Below are positions 22,494 to 30,521 of a stretch of 47,260 bases of DNA, one piece after another (within the stretch, counting starts at the first letter, position 1; every line of letters begins with the position of its first letter). Where the stretch lies: the IMG/VR virus record IMGVR_UViG_3300021354_000010, positions 1-47,260 of that record; one strand, given 5' to 3'. The notes beneath the pieces are model-generated. The model was not told the origin of the DNA. It worked only from the letters and a program-made list of their open reading frames with translations, and made no database searches. The position numbers and the translations under genes were made by a program. The DNA comes from a virus.

Positions 22494-24980
22494 CTACCCA
22501 AAGAAATCTTCTAAATTTGCTTGGGTATTAGTAGTCCAACCCATGCAGGTGATAATATTCTCAACTGCTTTAACAAACACTTTATTGAACTGTTTTTCGT
22601 AATCTATGTATGTATGTAGATCGAACTCTGGAGGTAATTTATTTACATAACCGATCACATCTTCATGAAATGGATTTGGCATTTTAACATACACATATTT
22701 TATCTTATCACTATCTGAGATAAGAGCATATTTTTTGTCTAACCCAAGTCTCTTAACATGGTGGTTGAACAATAAACAACCCCTTACATGTATTGGTGTA
22801 CCCTTGCCATATATGTAAGTACCATCCCCATATATCTTCATACCGTTCATTCCACTTGGTGCAGATATCTCTTCGACAGAAAGAGTTTTAAATTCTTGTT
22901 CGTAATCTAATATAAACTTGTGAAGTTCAGATTGATTACCACCCAAAATAACGTTGATAGATTCTTTGAGTTTTGCCTTTACTGCAGCAGGTGTGGTGCT
23001 TCTAACTAATGCAAGACCTTTAACCTTTAACTTGGGTTCAGCATATTGAACCCCTTCCGAGTTATGTACATTTAGAATATACATCTTCTTCTTAACAAAT
23101 ATACCCTTATCTGCCAAGATCTCACGTTTCATCACCATTTTCTGTGCATACGCATTCATATAATCCGCAAGACTCTGATAAGAATTATCAATAACTGGTT
23201 GTAGGATTTGCTCACAAACCTTATCCATATACACAATTTTCTTCTCTGTAGATTTACCAATACACAATTGTTCTACCAATGTTTCCAAAGACAAGTAAAT
23301 AGAATCAGTATCACCATAGACCACATACTTTTTATTTTTTGTCTTGAGAGTCTTATTCATATACTTATCAAGACTATCTGCTATCCACTGAATCGATAAC
23401 TGTCCAGACTGAGTAATACCTTCTGCCATCCTCAAATCATAATACCTGAACCATTGATTACCTAAAGCACCATAGAGTGAATTTAATGCAATCTTCAATG
23501 CCATTTGTAGATTATCCAATCGACTGATCTCTTTCAACAATTCTTTATTGTGCGTATCCTCATATTCCTGCTCTATCTTCAGCATCTGTTTCTTTTGTTT
23601 ACTTCTATCATCATACATCGTTTCCATGAGTTCTGGTAAGAACCCCTTCACATCTTTACGATAACACCAACCGTTACCAGACATAGATAAATCGTTATCT
23701 TTAACATAAGAAGTATCGAACTTTTGTTTCAACAACCCATCTACAGTTGTTGGTATCTTAACATCTGTTATTGTCTCAGGTGAAATATTATACTGCATAA
23801 TCAGATGAGGATATAGACTGTTCAAGTCGAACGATGCTAACCAACGATGATAACCAGTAACAGGTTCTCTGACAAATGCACCTTCAAATGATTCACCCTT
23901 TGTACCTTGTTTCATTGGAATAACAACATCTTTATTTCTCAAGAAGTTGTATATGATAGAATCCCACATACCAACAGGAGAAAATACATCTTCATAATTG
24001 ATTTTTGCATAATATGCTAGAATGACCGCGAGTTCTAACAATTTCATTTTATCGTCTAATAAATCTACCAATACCGCATCGTGTATGTTATAATCTACAA
24101 AGGTATTCCAGTGATCTGTATAAAATTCTTTAAAAGTATTGCCTGGATTGTCTTTCTTATTCTCACCTAATTCAACATAAACGATATGGTCTAACTTATA
24201 AGATTCCTGTGTGATATAGGTAAACTTCTTATACAGATCAATGTAATCTAATATTGACACACCATTTATGTTGAAGGATATTTCTTCATGTCCCTTCACA
24301 AAAACATTCTTTTGTCTTATGTTATTCCATGGAGATAATCGTTTGGAATAATCCTCACCCAACACATTGGTAATTCTATTGACCAAATACGGAATATCAA
24401 ACAAATCAATATTCCACCCTGTAACGATATCAGGGTAATTAGATTGCCAGAATGATAGAAATTCTCTCAATAAGTTACTCTCGTCGAAACATTTTATATA
24501 CGTAACATTCTCTTGTTCTCCACTCCAAGGTTTGCACCCAAATGTGGTTATCTTTTTAGACGATTTATCTTTAATTGAAATTAGGTTAATAACTTCATTG
24601 GCAGTTTTTACGTTCGGAAACCCATATTCAGTTTCAGTTTCTATGTCCAAAAAATACACCCTCAACATGTTGAAGTCGTATTTCACATCTCCCGTATAAT
24701 TTTCAGATATATACTGTCTGTTATAATCAGTATTACCGAAAATTGGAAACCCATGAACACTTTCGTATTGTTTGCAGAATTCCTTAGCGTCTTTGATTGA
24801 TCCAGGTTTAACTTCATCTACTTGTTCTCCATAGATGGTCTTAAACTTGCTTGGGTGCTTTGAGTTAACAAACAAAGTTGGTTTGAATGGGACTTTTTCT
24901 TTGAATGGTAACCCGTCGCGGTAACCCCTAACAAGGATATTATCACCATAAGTTATGGCATTTGTATAAAAATTAGGCAT
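22494..24980 (-). CDS. 43: family B DNA polymerase, T4 gp43-like
   Basis: I chose the ATG at 24980 (MPNFYTNAITYGDNI), preceded by AAGGAG; the open frame continues 11 codons upstream. The exonuclease domain has YFLDIETETEYGFPN (Exo I) and NIDLFDIPYL (Exo II). The polymerase domain has FDLNSLYPHLIMQYN (motif A), KIALNSLYGALGNQ (motif B) and YGDTDSIYLSL (motif C with both catalytic Asp). The C-terminal MGWTTNTQANLEDFFG includes the clamp-binding tail. It is the replicative polymerase working with gp45, gp44/62 and gp41/61 encoded nearby. About 828 residues, slightly shorter than T4 gp43 (898). No intein is present. Confidence 0.95.
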   Translation of the reverse strand: MPNFYTNAITYGDNILVRGYRDGLPFKEKVPFKPTLFVNSKHPSKFKTIYGEQVDEVKPGSIKDAKEFCKQYESVHGFPIFGNTDYNRQYISENYTGDVKYDFNMLRVYFLDIETETEYGFPNVKTANEVINLISIKDKSSKKITTFGCKPWSGEQENVTYIKCFDESNLLREFLSFWQSNYPDIVTGWNIDLFDIPYLVNRITNVLGEDYSKRLSPWNNIRQKNVFVKGHEEISFNINGVSILDYIDLYKKFTYITQESYKLDHIVYVELGENKKDNPGNTFKEFYTDHWNTFVDYNIHDAVLVDLLDDKMKLLELAVILAYYAKINYEDVFSPVGMWDSIIYNFLRNKDVVIPMKQGTKGESFEGAFVREPVTGYHRWLASFDLNSLYPHLIMQYNISPETITDVKIPTTVDGLLKQKFDTSYVKDNDLSMSGNGWCYRKDVKGFLPELMETMYDDRSKQKKQMLKIEQEYEDTHNKELLKEISRLDNLQMALKIALNSLYGALGNQWFRYYDLRMAEGITQSGQLSIQWIADSLDKYMNKTLKTKNKKYVVYGDTDSIYLSLETLVEQLCIGKSTEKKIVYMDKVCEQILQPVIDNSYQSLADYMNAYAQKMVMKREILADKGIFVKKKMYILNVHNSEGVQYAEPKLKVKGLALVRSTTPAAVKAKLKESINVILGGNQSELHKFILDYEQEFKTLSVEEISAPSGMNGMKIYGDGTYIYGKGTPIHVRGCLLFNHHVKRLGLDKKYALISDSDKIKYVYVKMPNPFHEDVIGYVNKLPPEFDLHTYIDYEKQFNKVFVKAVENIITCMGWTTNTQANLEDFFG

Positions 24981-25572
24981 TTTTCTCCTTACCATATAAT
25001 AATTGCATGACATCTAAACATATGTCATGTGCTGGGTGATGTTTGAGAACCTTGTTGTTGTCAAACTCTGGGTGTTCAATTTCTACATACCCATTAGTTG
25101 ACCCATACAAAATATCCACCGCTGTTCTCACATCTCTCCAGTTATTATACCCTACAATTGGTTCTTTGTAAAGCGATCTACAAAAACTATCTAATACGCA
25201 TTGATCTAAAGAACCCCTTTGCCAAAAAGTTTGGTTTTCTGAGTTTTGAATTCTATTGATGTAATCGTATAACATTTGATATGCTTCCAATGATTTAACA
25301 TCATTTTCATTTGGACTTAAACTTATTTTTTGAATATACTCGTGCTGTTTAGACCACCAATCCAAAGTACCTTTATCCATAGTTCTTTTATAATTCTTTA
25401 CCTGATCCTTAACATCTAGTTTTACAAATAAAGTTTTATCCAATAACTGCTGATAAGACGGTCGCGTATCGGGATCGAAATACACGATAGCAAACGATAA
25501 AATGACCGAAGAAGATTCCACACCAAGTGTTTCTATATCAAACGCAAAAATAACCACCCCCAAATTTACCAA
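24973..25572 (-). CDS. dexA: DEDD exonuclease, T4 DexA-like
   Basis: The N-terminal FAFDIETLG matches Exo I (D and E) of DnaQ-type 3'-5' exonucleases. KSTIEWW in T4 DexA corresponds here to KGTLDWWSKQ, WQRGSLDQCVL fits Exo II and HPAHDICLDVMQL fits Exo III. DexA degrades DNA 3'-5'. The start is unusual: no ATG is available, and candidates are TTG at 25572, TTG at 25563 (AAGGG ten bases upstream) and GTG at 25557. The end overlaps the polymerase by 8 bp. Length is about 195-199 residues versus 227 in T4. Confidence 0.8.
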   Translation of the reverse strand: MVNLGVVIFAFDIETLGVESSSVILSFAIVYFDPDTRPSYQQLLDKTLFVKLDVKDQVKNYKRTMDKGTLDWWSKQHEYIQKISLSPNENDVKSLEAYQMLYDYINRIQNSENQTFWQRGSLDQCVLDSFCRSLYKEPIVGYNNWRDVRTAVDILYGSTNGYVEIEHPEFDNNKVLKHHPAHDICLDVMQLLYGKEKNA

Positions 25573-25590
25573 ACCCTTGATTATATCTTT

Positions 25591-26010
25591 TCATATTAGT
25601 GCCATGTCCTGTGCTTTTCTGCTATAGTGCCATGTCCTGTGCTTTTCTGCTACCCATTCTGAACCATCGTAATCTTCAATTTGCCATTCAACATCATCTG
25701 GAATCTCTACTACTTTTAATGATGCATAAGTTCCATCCACTTCTTCACCTAATTCTTCTACAACTTGGACTAATATAGGATCTGCACGATCAATGTCCCA
25801 GTATTTTAAGCAATAATATTCATCTATATCTTCTCCAGCAGTACATAATTTATTTAATTCTTCAATTGGAATAGAAAAATAAGCAGTACCCATCCAATTA
25901 GTACTTTCACTTTTGTACCATTCAATACCTTTCAAATCTAGGTATCTTTCAAATCCTTTGTTAGATATACCAAATCCACCATAACTGTTACTAATTACTA
26001 TTTTTCTCAT
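25591..26010 (-). CDS. conserved phage protein of unknown function with duplicated 3' end
   Basis: The 139-residue protein opens MRKIVISNSYGGFGISNKG and contains KYWDIDRADPILVQVVEELG and EIPDDVEWQIEDYDG. From memory this pattern recurs in small proteins of large myoviruses and gives no enzyme class. Its last codons lie in a perfect tandem 28-bp repeat (25597-25652). Because 28 is not a multiple of three, one copy shifts frame, replacing an ancestral end ...RTWH-stop by ...RTWHYSRKAQDMALI. It overlaps the ligase gene by 4 bp. Confidence 0.6.
   Translation of the reverse strand: MRKIVISNSYGGFGISNKGFERYLDLKGIEWYKSESTNWMGTAYFSIPIEELNKLCTAGEDIDEYYCLKYWDIDRADPILVQVVEELGEEVDGTYASLKVVEIPDDVEWQIEDYDGSEWVAEKHRTWHYSRKAQDMALI
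25597..25652 (-). repeat. perfect tandem 28-bp duplication
   Basis: TAGTGCCATGTCCTGTGCTT begins both copies (25597-25624 and 25625-25652), and all 28 bases are identical. It lies in the 3' end of the 139-aa gene. Confidence 0.95.
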
Positions 26011-27299
26011 TTAATAGCCTCGCTTGAATCAGCTTCAATTTTATCTAATCTGGTTTCCAGATATACAGGAAGAAATAAACTCTCTTCGCCATTTATATTC
26101 TTAATTCTAGCATTATACTTTACTGCGATAATCTTGCCGATAATACTTTGATCAATAGTCTTACGATCTTCATCAGTAAAACCAGACCCAACATTTACTT
26201 TGATAATACCATCTGCCGATTCACATTGCAAAGCACCTAATAATCCTTCATACTTACCAGTACCTTCTATCCAACCAGTAACTACTGCGTCCATATCTAA
26301 TTCTGCCTTGAACTTAACTTGCCCCTTACTTCTTTTGTTTTCCCAGATAGAATCAGCATCTTTTAAGATGATACCTTCTTGTCCTTCTTCTAACATAAGA
26401 TTAAAGAATGATCTTGCAACTTCTAAATTAGGAACTATGTTAGTCAATACAACATTAATCTTAGGTGATGGATTAAATTCATTCATTGTCATCAAATCAT
26501 CAAAACGATCTTTGTATGGAACATCATATTTTCCAGTTAAGAACTTATCATAAGGAATAACATCCCAAACAGTCATTTCGACTAATGATGCTTCACTATC
26601 TGATATAGTACCTTTGTTTGCCTTATTAAGAATTCCATTACCTGTTTGTCGATCAAGTATCCTCCCATCTTTACGCACTAATAATTCACCATCAAATACT
26701 AAATTAGTACCACCTGCAAGTTTAATGAAGTCTTGTTCAAGATTACCTAAAAGATTAATCTCTTTTCCATTTCTTGATCTGAATTCAACTATACCATCTT
26801 TAACAATAGCATTGACCCTCATCCCATCCATTTTAACTTGCGCAAATGCTGGATACTTAATTTTTGATACTAATTTTTCATCATAGGGTGAACATAACAT
26901 ACATGGAAAGTCTGGAATAAGATTGGTCCAAACTTTGTTAACAGTAGAGATGTTTACACCACATCTTAGATCTTTAGATATGATGCGTTCAATAACAAGA
27001 GCATCCTCTTCAGAAATTGCAGATAGAGTTAATGTTAATTGGGCAATTGCTGCATTACCTGTCAAAGTTCTTGATGATAATATTGAAAGACTGTCTACTG
27101 CTTGTTTAAGTGTAGCAATTGGAGTTTCATACAAAGGAGTGTATTCAGGTATAATCCTGATATAGAATTGTGTGAATGGATCTAGAGCAAGTCTAATTAC
27201 TTCTTTGAGCAATTCATTATCTTTATGTTGCTTCAAGAAATCAATCTTGAAGTTACGCGAATTGTTTGATGCAAGTGTTTCTAGTATTTGATTAATCAT
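26007..27299 (-). CDS. 30: ATP-dependent DNA ligase, T4 gp30-like
   Basis: The 430-residue protein has the adenylation motif I FAQVKMDGMRVNA (Lys about 154), then FDGELLV (motif III), EGIILKD (motif IV) and KFKAELDMDAVV (motif V). An N-terminal helical domain starts MINQILETLASNNS and includes KLTGNAAI-like LTGNAAIAQL as in T4 gp30. It seals nicks in DNA at the fork and in repair. It is somewhat shorter than T4 ligase (487) and has no intein. It overlaps the 139-residue gene by 4 bp, and a 60-residue gene lies 2 bp upstream. Confidence 0.92.
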   Translation of the reverse strand: MINQILETLASNNSRNFKIDFLKQHKDNELLKEVIRLALDPFTQFYIRIIPEYTPLYETPIATLKQAVDSLSILSSRTLTGNAAIAQLTLTLSAISEEDALVIERIISKDLRCGVNISTVNKVWTNLIPDFPCMLCSPYDEKLVSKIKYPAFAQVKMDGMRVNAIVKDGIVEFRSRNGKEINLLGNLEQDFIKLAGGTNLVFDGELLVRKDGRILDRQTGNGILNKANKGTISDSEASLVEMTVWDVIPYDKFLTGKYDVPYKDRFDDLMTMNEFNPSPKINVVLTNIVPNLEVARSFFNLMLEEGQEGIILKDADSIWENKRSKGQVKFKAELDMDAVVTGWIEGTGKYEGLLGALQCESADGIIKVNVGSGFTDEDRKTIDQSIIGKIIAVKYNARIKNINGEESLFLPVYLETRLDKIEADSSEAIK

Positions 27300-27301
27300 G
27301 C

Positions 27302-27484
27302 TTATTCCCTATACATACGGACAGTATATTTCATACCATTGTATTTCTTTTCATTATGACTTAACGACTTATTTCGACCAGAAGCATTGACATTTGCTTC
27401 TTTACGAGTATTGAAAGAAGCTACAAGACTTTCACCAGGAGTACCACTTGCACCATTTTTACTATATACACCATATTTCAACAT
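27302..27484 (-). CDS. small hypothetical protein (60 aa)
   Basis: The protein begins MLKYGVYSKNGASGTPGES and ends KYTVRMYRE. It is basic, with a strand-turn-helix-strand look (VASFNTRKEANVNASG). GAGGAG lies upstream of the ATG. It sits 2 bp before the ligase gene, probably co-transcribed from the promoter at 27755-27783. The function is unknown. Confidence 0.6.
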   Translation of the reverse strand: MLKYGVYSKNGASGTPGESLVASFNTRKEANVNASGRNKSLSHNEKKYNGMKYTVRMYRE

Positions 27485-27501
27485 AATATAAATCTCCTCA
27501 A

Positions 27502-27723
27502 TTAAACGATATCAATTTGGACATTATGTCCGGAATAAAATCCCATCAGTCCGATTGGTTTATGAATTCTTGAAGTTTGGTCTTCAAGAGAAGATAAAGC
27601 AGACATAACTGCTCGGTTGATTGATACGGAAGTGCCGAAGTTGCTTCTGATCTGTTTTACTGTAGTAAAAACAGACACACCACCGACAATAATTCTAACT
27701 TTTGTATTTTGGTTCAGTTTCAT
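27502..27723 (-). CDS. small hypothetical protein (73 aa) behind a duplicated promoter
   Basis: It begins MKLNQNTKVRIIVGGVSVF and continues KQIRSNFGTSVSINRAVMSA, ending HNVQIDIV. It has no recognised domain and no membrane segment. Its leader and promoter are part of the 98-bp repeat also found in front of the VWA gene, so the two are probably expressed under the same control. It is the first gene of the transcript leading to the ligase. Confidence 0.6.
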   Translation of the reverse strand: MKLNQNTKVRIIVGGVSVFTTVKQIRSNFGTSVSINRAVMSALSSLEDQTSRIHKPIGLMGFYSGHNVQIDIV

Positions 27724-27818
27724 AATATAATCTCTCTTTTCAAATTTATGAGTTATTTTACACCATATCGAAAGAAATGTAAAGCTTTATTTTGCTTCAT
27801 AATGGAAATTTACTGTTT
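27721..27818 (-). repeat. 98-bp promoter module, copy 1
   Basis: It is identical to 39070-39167 apart from one base (GCTTC versus GCGTC). It covers the start codon region, ribosome site, -10, -35 and the upstream GGAAATTTACT motif. Confidence 0.95.
27755..27783 (-). promoter_or_regulatory. early-type promoter (TTTACA / TAAAAT)
   Basis: On the minus strand TTTACA (27778-27783) and TAAAAT (27755-27760) have a 17-bp spacer. The GGAAATTTACT element lies 20 bp further upstream. Confidence 0.75.
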
Positions 27819-27820
27819 CC
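27804..27820 (-). promoter_or_regulatory. upstream operator-like motif GGAAACAGTAAATTTCC
   Basis: This 17-bp near-palindrome (GGAAA-N7-TTTCC) begins exactly 20 bp upstream of the -35 box. Variants sit at the same distance from three other promoters. Confidence 0.55.
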
Positions 27821-27833
27821 AAAATGACAACAA

Positions 27834-28448
27834 TCATTTCAATAATTTGATAGAACCATCGGAGGAAACGAAATATGCTTCGAACTTGATTGTTGGAAAT
27901 AGTTTCTTTAGTTCAAGAAACTTGGTAAGGTTACTCATCGCATCATCAAATAAACTTACTCGGTCGAACTGACCTGATGTTAGATAGTTATGTATGATTA
28001 TAAACTTCTTCTCGGCAGCACTATTAATATCAGTAATATTACCTGCTCTTTCTACTCGCACTTTATCGATATCGAACCTATGTTTCCTGAATGTATCTAG
28101 AAACTTTTCCTTGTTATTGAAGTTTGCCCTTGCAGTTACAACAATAACTTTACTTAGGGGATTCTTTGCAGAATGAGAAAGAATTGCTCTTGCCCTATCC
28201 ATCATTCTTGCAATTGGTTTAGATTCTTTGTAGAACTTTTCCGAGTCTCTAAATTCTGAAAAGTCAAAATCTTCGCCATGGTTAAGGACATATGTATTGA
28301 ACTGTTTGTTGGTTAATTTCTTAACAACTTTACCATCTTTCACTACACTGATCATAGCAGTAGTATGAAACAATGTATCATCTATGTCGAATATAGATAA
28401 TCTACCAAGTTTATTCTCTTCCATAAGATATTCTTTGAACGATTCCAT
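27834..28448 (-). CDS. HAD-family phosphatase with capsid-targeting-like N terminus
   Basis: I chose the ATG at 28448 (MESFKEYLMEENKLGR), which gives the shared targeting-like peptide; the frame extends 8 codons upstream. HAD motifs are clear: SIFDIDDTLFHT (motif I, two Asp), VIVVTARANF (motif II Thr), AAEKKFIIIHNYL (Lys) and VSLFDDAMSN (motif IV). Such enzymes remove phosphate from nucleotides or 3' ends; T4 Pnkp has a related phosphatase domain. Unlike the other targeted proteins it lies outside the late cluster, and no TATAAATA is seen upstream, so packaging is uncertain. Confidence 0.7.
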   Translation of the reverse strand: MESFKEYLMEENKLGRLSIFDIDDTLFHTTAMISVVKDGKVVKKLTNKQFNTYVLNHGEDFDFSEFRDSEKFYKESKPIARMMDRARAILSHSAKNPLSKVIVVTARANFNNKEKFLDTFRKHRFDIDKVRVERAGNITDINSAAEKKFIIIHNYLTSGQFDRVSLFDDAMSNLTKFLELKKLFPTIKFEAYFVSSDGSIKLLK

Positions 28449-28480
28449 TCTATTTGCCTGAGAGTTTACCATTTACTTAT

Positions 28481-28666
28481 TTATTCTTCCTCATCTATAC
28501 CCATATCTTGTCTAACCATATCGTATATTCCACTGTAACAAGTAGGGCAAAAGGCAACTGGTAATATACCAAAATATCCTAACACCCCACCTTCGTCATC
28601 AGTAAACTCACATTGACAAACATTACAAGAATGGTCTTCACCTACGTGGTTGAAACCTTCAATCAT
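28481..28666 (-). CDS. small zinc-ribbon-like protein (61 aa)
   Basis: It starts MIEGFNHVGEDHSCNVCQCEF and has a second pair FCPTCYSG, giving a CxxC...CxxC zinc ribbon spanning about residues 14-43. The tail is acidic (DMGIDEEE). Similar small proteins occur in marine T4-like phages, from memory. The start overlaps the stop of the 57-residue gene as ATGA, so translation is coupled. The role is unknown. Confidence 0.65.
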   Translation of the reverse strand: MIEGFNHVGEDHSCNVCQCEFTDDEGGVLGYFGILPVAFCPTCYSGIYDMVRQDMGIDEEE

Positions 28667-28836
28667 TTCACTTCACCAAATGTTCTTCTGCTCGGAGAAA
28701 ACCTCATTAACTTTTTAAACATAATTACTTCTGTAGTATCTTCAATAATATAACCAATCATACTTCTTTTATCATCAGTCAAGAGATACGTATGATTGGG
28801 ATAATCCCACTTTGTAGTTTCTTTTAATTTAATCAT
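28663..28836 (-). CDS. small hypothetical protein (57 aa)
   Basis: The frame begins MIKLKETTKWDYPNHTYLL and contains DDKRSMIGYIIEDTTEVIMF, ending RTFGEVK. It shares ATGA with the start of the zinc-ribbon gene and follows a promoter at 28867-28895 by about 30 bp, which supports its being real. It is basic and probably a small beta-rich fold. I do not recognise it. Confidence 0.6.
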   Translation of the reverse strand: MIKLKETTKWDYPNHTYLLTDDKRSMIGYIIEDTTEVIMFKKLMRFSPSRRTFGEVK

Positions 28837-28866
28837 TATTTTTTACCAAATTTTTAATATGAGCAT

Positions 28867-28895
28867 AGTATACTTGATATCGATACAAAGGTAAA
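28867..28895 (-). promoter_or_regulatory. early-type promoter (TTTACC / TATACT)
   Basis: TTTACC (28890-28895) and TATACT (28867-28872) on the minus strand have a 17-bp spacer. The GGAAATTTACT motif starts 20 bp upstream at 28916. Confidence 0.75.
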
Positions 28896-28915
28896 GCTTT
28901 ATTTTCGATCAAATG

Positions 28916-28926
28916 GGAAATTTACT
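28916..28926 (-). promoter_or_regulatory. upstream operator-like motif (GGAAATTTACT)
   Basis: It shares its core and exact 20-bp distance from the -35 with the motifs at 27804, 39153 and 43531. The second half of the palindrome (GTTTCC) is missing here. Confidence 0.45.
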
Positions 28927-28960
28927 AATTACTAGAAAGAAACAATCATCGTCTCATTGT

Positions 28961-29179
28961 TCATTGTTGCGGATTCGTAAACCATTGTTCGTTACGTATT
29001 GTCCTCACATATTCTAGTTGAGTAGTCAAGTACTCTTCGTAATTATCTAATAATTTAACAGATTTAATTGTACTGTACATGTATTCCCAATCACCATGAC
29101 CATCGCCTCTATAAATGTACATAGGATTCCCACCAGTAGCATTGAGGAGATCAATGCTAGTAATAAAGTTTTCAATCAT
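28961..29179 (-). CDS. small hypothetical protein (72 aa)
   Basis: I chose the ATG at 29179 (MIENFITSIDLLNATGG), preceded by GGAGATTAAAA; a longer frame begins at 29221 without a ribosome site. It contains PMYIYRGDGHGDWEYMYS and ends EQWFTNPQQ. It has no known domain. It is transcribed from the early promoter at 29233-29261 and is divergent from the endolysin gene. Confidence 0.6.
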   Translation of the reverse strand: MIENFITSIDLLNATGGNPMYIYRGDGHGDWEYMYSTIKSVKLLDNYEEYLTTQLEYVRTIRNEQWFTNPQQ

Positions 29180-29232
29180 TTTTAATCTCCACAAACAGTA
29201 ATAATTAGATCTCATAAACATCTAACACAGTT

Positions 29233-29261
29233 AGTATACACCATAAACAAAATAAAGTAAA
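29233..29261 (-). promoter_or_regulatory. early promoter
   Basis: TTTACT (29256-29261) and TATACT (29233-29238) on the minus strand have a 17-bp spacer. The spacer and the first transcribed bases (AACTGTGTTAG) match the plus-strand promoter at 47174-47213. Confidence 0.8.
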
Positions 29262-29309
29262 GCTCTTTTTGAAAATAAATATATCACACAAATGTAAAGA
29301 GATATTAGT

Positions 29310-29915
29310 ATGTTAACTATCGAACAAATAACAAAAATATTACCGAACAATAAGAAACCTGATGCACTTACGCAAGCACTGAATATTGTACTACCTAAGT
29401 ATAACATAAACACTAAGGAAAGAATATCCTGTTTTCTCGCACAATGTGGACACGAATCTGGCGAGTTCAATAGTCTAACAGAGAACCTCAATTACTCTGG
29501 ACAAGGTCTCTGTACTACATGGCGCAAACGTTTCCCAACTTTACAGGAAGCATTACCCTATGAACGCAATCCTGAAAAGATCGCAAATAAGGTATATTGT
29601 GATAGAATGGGGAATGGACCTGAAAGTTCTGGTGATGGTTGGAAATATCGAGGTCGTGGAGCAATTCAGTTAACGGGGAAGAACAACTACATCAAGTTTG
29701 CTAAAAGTATAGGTAAAACACTTGAGGAAACTGTTGCATATTGCGAAACAGTGGATGGTGCTATTGAAAGCGGATGTTACTTCTGGAAGTTCAATAACTT
29801 GAACAGATTTTGTGATAATAAGGATTTTGTAGGACTAACTGAAGCCGTTAATGGTGGCACTAACGGCTTAGTCGATCGATTACGATTATATAATCTTGCT
29901 ATTAAGGTTTTGTAG
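29310..29915 (+). CDS. endolysin, glycoside hydrolase family 19
   Basis: This is the only long plus-strand gene besides the HNH endonuclease. The 201-residue protein has the GH19 catalytic region CGHESGEFNSLTENLNYS, with E49 as acid and E58 as base. The substrate-binding motif GRGAIQLTGKNNY lies near 115, and it ends in a VNGGTNGLVDRLRLY helix. GH19 enzymes of phages cut the glycan chain of peptidoglycan and act as endolysins. There is no signal peptide, so a holin would be needed; none is obvious in the window. Only a partial late-like box (AATAAATA) lies upstream. Confidence 0.85.
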   Translation: MLTIEQITKILPNNKKPDALTQALNIVLPKYNINTKERISCFLAQCGHESGEFNSLTENLNYSGQGLCTTWRKRFPTLQEALPYERNPEKIANKVYCDRMGNGPESSGDGWKYRGRGAIQLTGKNNYIKFAKSIGKTLEETVAYCETVDGAIESGCYFWKFNNLNRFCDNKDFVGLTEAVNGGTNGLVDRLRLYNLAIKVL

Positions 29916-30060
29916 GATTAGTAGCATCTTCTTCTGCTACTAATAAAAAATAATCTTCTTGATCTGCGATTATCCCAATTTCAAATCTATTATAACTACA
30001 TTGTATATAAATTGGTTTATCCGAATCACCAATTATTTCCTTCAATTCATTAATATTCAT
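29902..30060 (-). CDS. small hypothetical protein (52 aa)
   Basis: The frame begins MNINELKEIIGDSDKPIYIQ and continues CSYNRFEIGIIADQEDYFLL, ending DATNPTKP. Its ATG overlaps the stop of the zinc-ribbon gene as ATGA. It ends convergently with the endolysin, overlapping it by 14 bp. It looks like a small alpha/beta protein. The function is not recognised. Confidence 0.6.
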   Translation of the reverse strand: MNINELKEIIGDSDKPIYIQCSYNRFEIGIIADQEDYFLLVAEEDATNPTKP

Positions 30061-30200
30061 CTTTGGTGCCTAATCAATGGGAGTTGTTTCGGTTTTAATT
30101 TCCAATCAAATACCTCTCGGCAGTCCACGCATATTTTAGTATTCAAAGAAGAAAGTAATAACATACCTGCACCACAAAATGGGCATTTATTGTTCATCAT
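30057..30200 (-). CDS. small zinc-ribbon protein (47 aa)
   Basis: It begins MMNNKCPFCGAGMLLLSS and has ICVDCREVFDW, so two CxxC pairs at about residues 6-9 and 24-27 form a zinc ribbon. The tail KLKPKQLPLIRHQR is basic and could contact nucleic acid. Both ends use ATGA overlaps (30197-30200 and 30057-30060), typical of coupled phage genes. Confidence 0.65.
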   Translation of the reverse strand: MMNNKCPFCGAGMLLLSSLNTKICVDCREVFDWKLKPKQLPLIRHQR

Positions 30201-30496
30201 TTTAGTATAATTTTAGACTCTGGTACAACAATTGGACTGAATACTCTTTTGTATTCTTTAATCATATCTGGATCAAGTTCTGCTTCAGCGCTTAACGAAT
30301 GAATATGTAATTTAATCGGCCCTTTTGCGAAAGGTAGGTAAGGTGTCAATCCAACACGAATACTAGTTTCAGTATCTGTTAGATTAATTGTTGCGGGATT
30401 CTTAACAAAGTAATATTCGCCATATTCAGTATCTACAATCTCAGCAACAATATCTTCGCCTGTAATTGTTCTAAAAACCTTAATATCTTCACTCAT
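30197..30496 (-). CDS. small Sm-like-fold candidate protein (99 aa)
   Basis: It begins MSEDIKVFRTITGEDIVAEI and has YFVKNPATINLTDTE and LTPYLPFAKGPIKLHI. The pattern of a strand with (T/N)GE-x-IVAEI, a KNPA turn and LPF is shared with the 130-residue protein at 45283-45675 (LMNGDTIICVLI ... YPIQMK ... GTPWCSYTDD). I take both as paralogues with a possible Sm-like beta barrel, a class seen in marine T4-like phages. RNA binding is speculation. The gene lies behind a strong hairpin terminator after the Hsp20 gene. Confidence 0.55.
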   Translation of the reverse strand: MSEDIKVFRTITGEDIVAEIVDTEYGEYYFVKNPATINLTDTETSIRVGLTPYLPFAKGPIKLHIHSLSAEAELDPDMIKEYKRVFSPIVVPESKIILK

Positions 30497-30521
30497 TATA
30501 ATTTCTCATTTAAAATAAAAA

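Noticed and set aside
22494-24980. Search for a further intein in DNA polymerase, UvsX and ligase
   Set aside because: Their conserved motifs are continuous and the lengths fit the families, so no insertion is present.
29273-29281. AATAAATA as a late promoter for the endolysin
   Set aside because: It lacks the leading TAT of TATAAATA, and AT-rich sequence gives such partial matches by chance; noted as weak only.
29231-29491. 86-aa minus-strand frame with hydrophobic segments
   Set aside because: It lies wholly across the GH19 endolysin on the other strand and over the promoter at 29233-29261; the endolysin has clear catalytic motifs, so this is a shadow.
29959-30210. 83-aa plus-strand frame after the endolysin
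   Set aside because: The minus strand of this region carries two small genes linked by ATGA overlaps, one with two CxxC pairs, which are far better supported.
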